Source: Theropithecus gelada
Taxonomy: Eukaryota; Chordata; Mammalia; Primates; Cercopithecidae
Direction of reading: 5' to 3'
Length of the DNA stretch: 64,000 bases
NCBI RefSeq assembly: GCF_003255815.1
Contig: NC_037669.1
Span: 49,278,093-49,342,092, forward strand
Shown here: positions 60,646 through 64,000 of the stretch, in pieces
Layout of the letters: every line of letters begins with the position of its first letter
Position numbering within the stretch: position 1 is the first letter of the stretch
Position numbers and translations under genes: made by a program
The notes under the pieces: generated by a model
Told to the model about the DNA's origin: nothing
Databases searched by the model: none
Seen by the model: only the letters and a program-made list of their open reading frames with translations

Positions 60646-63600
60646 AGCAGGGGGGAAAGCGATGCGTTGGGGGACCTGGATTTTTACAGGGAGGTACAGC
60701 TGTGACCCTGGGAAACGTTGGCCACTATCTGATGGACACTGGTCTTAGTGTCAGCACACGCTGCAGGATGGGGTGGGGAAGGCAGGGAAGGGAATACCCT
60801 GGTTAGTGTCCCCATCTGCGAGTTACCCTTCACAGTGCAAGGTGCTTATCCCCATCCAGACAGAAGCACGAGCTGCCTCCGCCTGCCTCCGCCTGCCTCC
60901 TCTCACCCACTCCAGCTCCAGTCTCCTCACCAGACCTCAAGGCCACACATGGGGCTTGGGCATGGGAAGCCCAGGACGGAGCCCTGACCCTTGGGACCTC
61001 CTCGTGCCCACCCAATGCTAGGCCCAGTGTGATTGGGGAGGGGCTGAGAGGTTAAGTGAGGAGCCCCAGAAAAGGCTCTTAGAAGCTGCAGCCATGTGTG
61101 ATTTACAGCAGGCCTGAATCCCCACTGCCCATAATTCACTTCCATTTGTGTGACCCCAGGCCCCACGGGGAGGATGCTGGGAGAAGGCAAGAGTGGGGGG
61201 GTGATGCTATTTTTAGCACCAGGAGTTGAATGGTGGGGGATGATCGATGCAATCTGTGGGTCTGCTTGTGCTCCTGTGCCCTGGACCCTCCCAGGCACAA
61301 GACCCCACCAGCCCAGCACCAACTCCAGTTCCTGCCTTTGCTAAGCAAAGGCCCGCCAGGGCTCACGCCGAGAATGGCCGGGTCGGTTTTGCCAGGAGGT
61401 GCTGTTATCCCCATGTAACAGAGAAGGAAATTGAGGCTGACAAGCAAACTCACTGCCCAAGGCCACACAGCCAGAATCATCCAAGTCCAGCCCTGTGTGC
61501 TGTCCCATCCACATTCCCTCTGTGCCACTGTCCCCCACCCCCTGGCCCTCCTGTGTAAGTTTGACTCTCCCCTCTGCTTTCTCCCCATCTGCACCTCCCC
61601 ACCCCCAGATGGAGACTCCTGAGCAGGCAGTGAGGACCGTGGAGGGGTCCTCACACTAGTGTCCCTTTCCATGCTCGGCTCAGCTGTCCACTAGGGGCCA
61701 TCTTTCAGCCCGGTGCTGGGTGCTGGCTCAGCAGAGGAGGGGGCCATAAGCCAGAATGCCCAGTGTGTTAGAAGGAGTGCAGCTTCATGAGAGCAAGAAG
61801 AGGCTGCCAGCAGTTTAGCCTCGGTGTGGGGAGGTCAGAGAGGGCTTCCTGGAGGAGATGATGCCTAATTTCAAAGAGGCACCGGAGCTGCCAATAGAGG
61901 CAAGAGTTCAGGCGGGGAGAGGAGGAAACAGCACGTGCAAAGACCCAGAGGCAGGAAGGAGCACAGCACATCAGTCTTTTGCTACTGCTGGCCCTGCCTT
62001 GCCTGACCCCTCCCCTCCCCATCCCTGCCCTCCCTGACCTCCCCCACCCACACCCATCCTCTCCTGCGGGCTCCTCTGCAGACCGGAAGGCGAGGTGGAA
62101 TCCAGCCCCACAGCTCTCAATGAGGAGAAACTGCTTGGAAGGAAAAAAAAAATAACATTAATTTCATTGTCTTCACTCCCAGATCCTGCCTGAAAAACAA
62201 AAACAAAAACCAAACCCCAGCTGGGGAGGTTTTATCTGGCAAGGCTTTCAAGGAGGGGGACTGAATGGTGGACACAGGCCCGGACCCCCGTGGGTGGTGG
62301 AGAAAGCAGGCCTGCTTTCCCTGGGTGGTGGAGTGGGCAATCCCTGCGTGTTCCCGCCAAATCCCTGCGTGCTCCCACCTCCTAGCTCAGCAGGTGCTGA
62401 GCAGTCGCTGATGCGGCTGGGGTGGGACAGCAGTGCTGACCGCGCTGTGTGCGGGCGCTCTTCCCTAATAATTTCAGTTAGTTCCCTGCCAGCCCCGGAG
62501 GCAGGTGTCGCCCCTTCACAGGCATCAAACAGCTCGACTACTCAGAACTCCTCAGTCACACAGCAGAGCTGGGATCTGGACCTGGGATTTTCTGGCCCCA
62601 GAGCCCACTAGCTTGCTGGGCTCATGCCACAGTGCACAGGGCTCTAGGGGCAGTCAATGAAGAGGAAACACAGGCAGGGCCACCCCTTCCCCCGCCACAC
62701 ACATGCAGCTACGTCTGCTCACAATTCCAGGGACAGGGAGTTCACTCCTCACCGTCAGCCTCACACATATGTCCCCTTGCTGGACATGTCCACTCCCACC
62801 TCCACCCCAGCCAGGTTCCTAATCTCTGACCGGGAGACCAGGAGGCTCTAGAATGGTGGGGCAGGACTGGAGGTGAAGATCATGGAATGTGTGAGCCCCA
62901 CAACCTCAGCCTTTCCTAGAAAGAAGCTTCCGGCTCCTGCTCAGGCTGGGCGGGGATGAAGGCATCTGTGTGCTAAACACACGCCCTGGAGCCAGCCATG
63001 CCCACGGTGGCCCCCATTGACGCCCCACCTTCCTCCTGTCCTTGCTCAGTGCTGGCTCCCCTGGGCCTGGGCTTGGGACGTGACACATCCCCATCTGAGA
63101 TCAGTATCCATGAAGGAGACTCGGTATGATGCGAGGGCCTGCCACCACCCAGCACTGCGCCCGAAATGGTGTCACCTAGCCTGCTGGCTCTGCCGACGGC
63201 ACTATGTGGACTGTGAAATGGGAGGGAGAAGGGGAAGGAGAATAGGATGGCCACAGGAAAGAAGAAGTAGTCTGGCCCCTTCCAGCACTAAGGTGCCTTG
63301 GGGTCCCTATTGGACCTCAAATAACCTTACTCCACAAAGCCCCTCACAGTCCCGTAGGCCACGTCACCCATCCTTGTGCCAGGCTCAGGTAGGGCTTTCC
63401 ACTGCCCCACAGTCTTCCGGAGGGTGTAATTAGGCCCATTTTACAGATGGGGCACACTGGAGCCCCAGCACTGTGCTGGTGGCTCCAAAAGCAGCAAGGG
63501 GCCCCCAGGCCAGGCCCGGCTGACCCCTATGTAGGGACTGGGTGCCTCCCCCTTCCACTTCCCTCCAGGGTTGACCTCAGTAGCTCCTGGTTGGGCTTTT

Positions 63601-64000
63601 CCCAGAGCCAAGGCCGGAAGCACGAGTCCCTAGTGTTTGTTCAGGCTGGGCTGGGGCTCCGGGCTGGCGAGGCGGAAACAGACGCAAGATGTTTGTCCAA
63701 GGGGGTCAGGCTCCCCCACCGCGAGGAAGGAGGAAGGAGGAAAGGCCGGAGGAGCAGGAGGCCCGAGTCAGCTCTCCCAGCCAGGTTCTCACCTCCAGCC
63801 TTGCCTTCCTCACCCCCAGAGGCTGGGCTGCACACAGTAGGCACTCAGTGGCTGAGGAAGGAGATGTGGTACTCTCCTCCAGCATCCTTCACTCAGCCAG
63901 GGCTCAGGCCCCAACCCCAATCGTTCTGGCCTCCTCTTCCTTCTGTCTGAGTCCAAACTGTATGCCCCTGACAAATTCAAATGTTGAAACTCGCAATACC
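60646..64000. other. Intergenic sequence, distal part
   Basis: No supported gene. Contains a short minisatellite at 60872-60900 (units of gcctccgcct), a reverse MIR-like piece at about 61400-61500, a CTCF-like motif at 61687-61700 (ccactaggggcc), and a small duplicated stretch around 62285-62375. Confidence 0.65.
60872..60900 (+). repeat. Short minisatellite
   Basis: About three tandem copies of a 10-base cctccgcctg unit. Confidence 0.85.

Noticed and set aside
61687..61700. CTCF insulator upstream of PLXND1
   Set aside because: Core match is incomplete (ccactaggggcc then atc). Kept only as a note beside the intron 22 motif.
1..64000. CRISPR arrays, operons, prophage, bacterial toxin or defence systems
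   Set aside because: The window is primate nuclear DNA; repeats are SINE, LINE or simple sequence with no spaced palindromic array.

Overview
This is a stretch of primate nuclear DNA. It contains intron-exon structure, several Alu elements, LINE and MIR fossils, and a CpG-island promoter. One gene is recognisable: PLXND1 (plexin-D1), on the minus strand. Its start codon is at 46721-46719 and it runs leftward out of the window. Exons 1-29 are present (36 exons are expected from the human gene). They encode residues 1 to about 1665 of a protein that is 1925 residues long in human. Every exon was placed by matching recalled plexin-D1 protein to the translation and by finding AG/GT borders. The exon lengths sum in phase with no frameshift or stop, so the gene looks intact.

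The species is probably an Old World monkey. The protein is almost identical to human but has scattered substitutions, such as the signal-peptide region near residues 21-31 and Arg at about 434. The youngest Alus carry changes (CACCTCGCCCGG, GGCTTGAGCC) that I associate with cercopithecid AluY subfamilies. This species call is inference.

Layout from right to left, in transcription order: 64000-47200 is upstream intergenic sequence with old repeats, an AluS, a nested Alu cluster and no gene I can support. 47100-45340 is a CpG island with the promoter and exon 1, which holds the signal peptide and most of the Sema domain. 45410-29062 is the 16.3 kb intron 1, which holds a truncated 7SL RNA pseudogene, two AluY, L2/L1 fossils and candidate regulatory islands. 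29061-9266 holds exons 2-20: the end of Sema, PSI modules, IPT repeats and the transmembrane segment. 6856-747 holds exons 21-29: the juxtamembrane helix, the first part of the RapGAP-like domain with its Arg-Arg motif, and the Rho-GTPase-binding domain. The last seven exons, including the second half of the GAP domain, lie left of base 1.

I found no new molecular system such as a defence island, gene cluster or novel RNA gene. The points most worth a second look are: a tailless, 3'-truncated 7SL retropseudogene whose left target-site copy was later hit by an AluY; a tandem duplication in intron 23 that copied the exon 23 splice donor region; a compact AT-rich motif cluster in intron 1 that looks like an enhancer; a GGC-repeat tract directly inside the intron 1 donor; and an unexplained pair of diverged direct repeats upstream of the gene.
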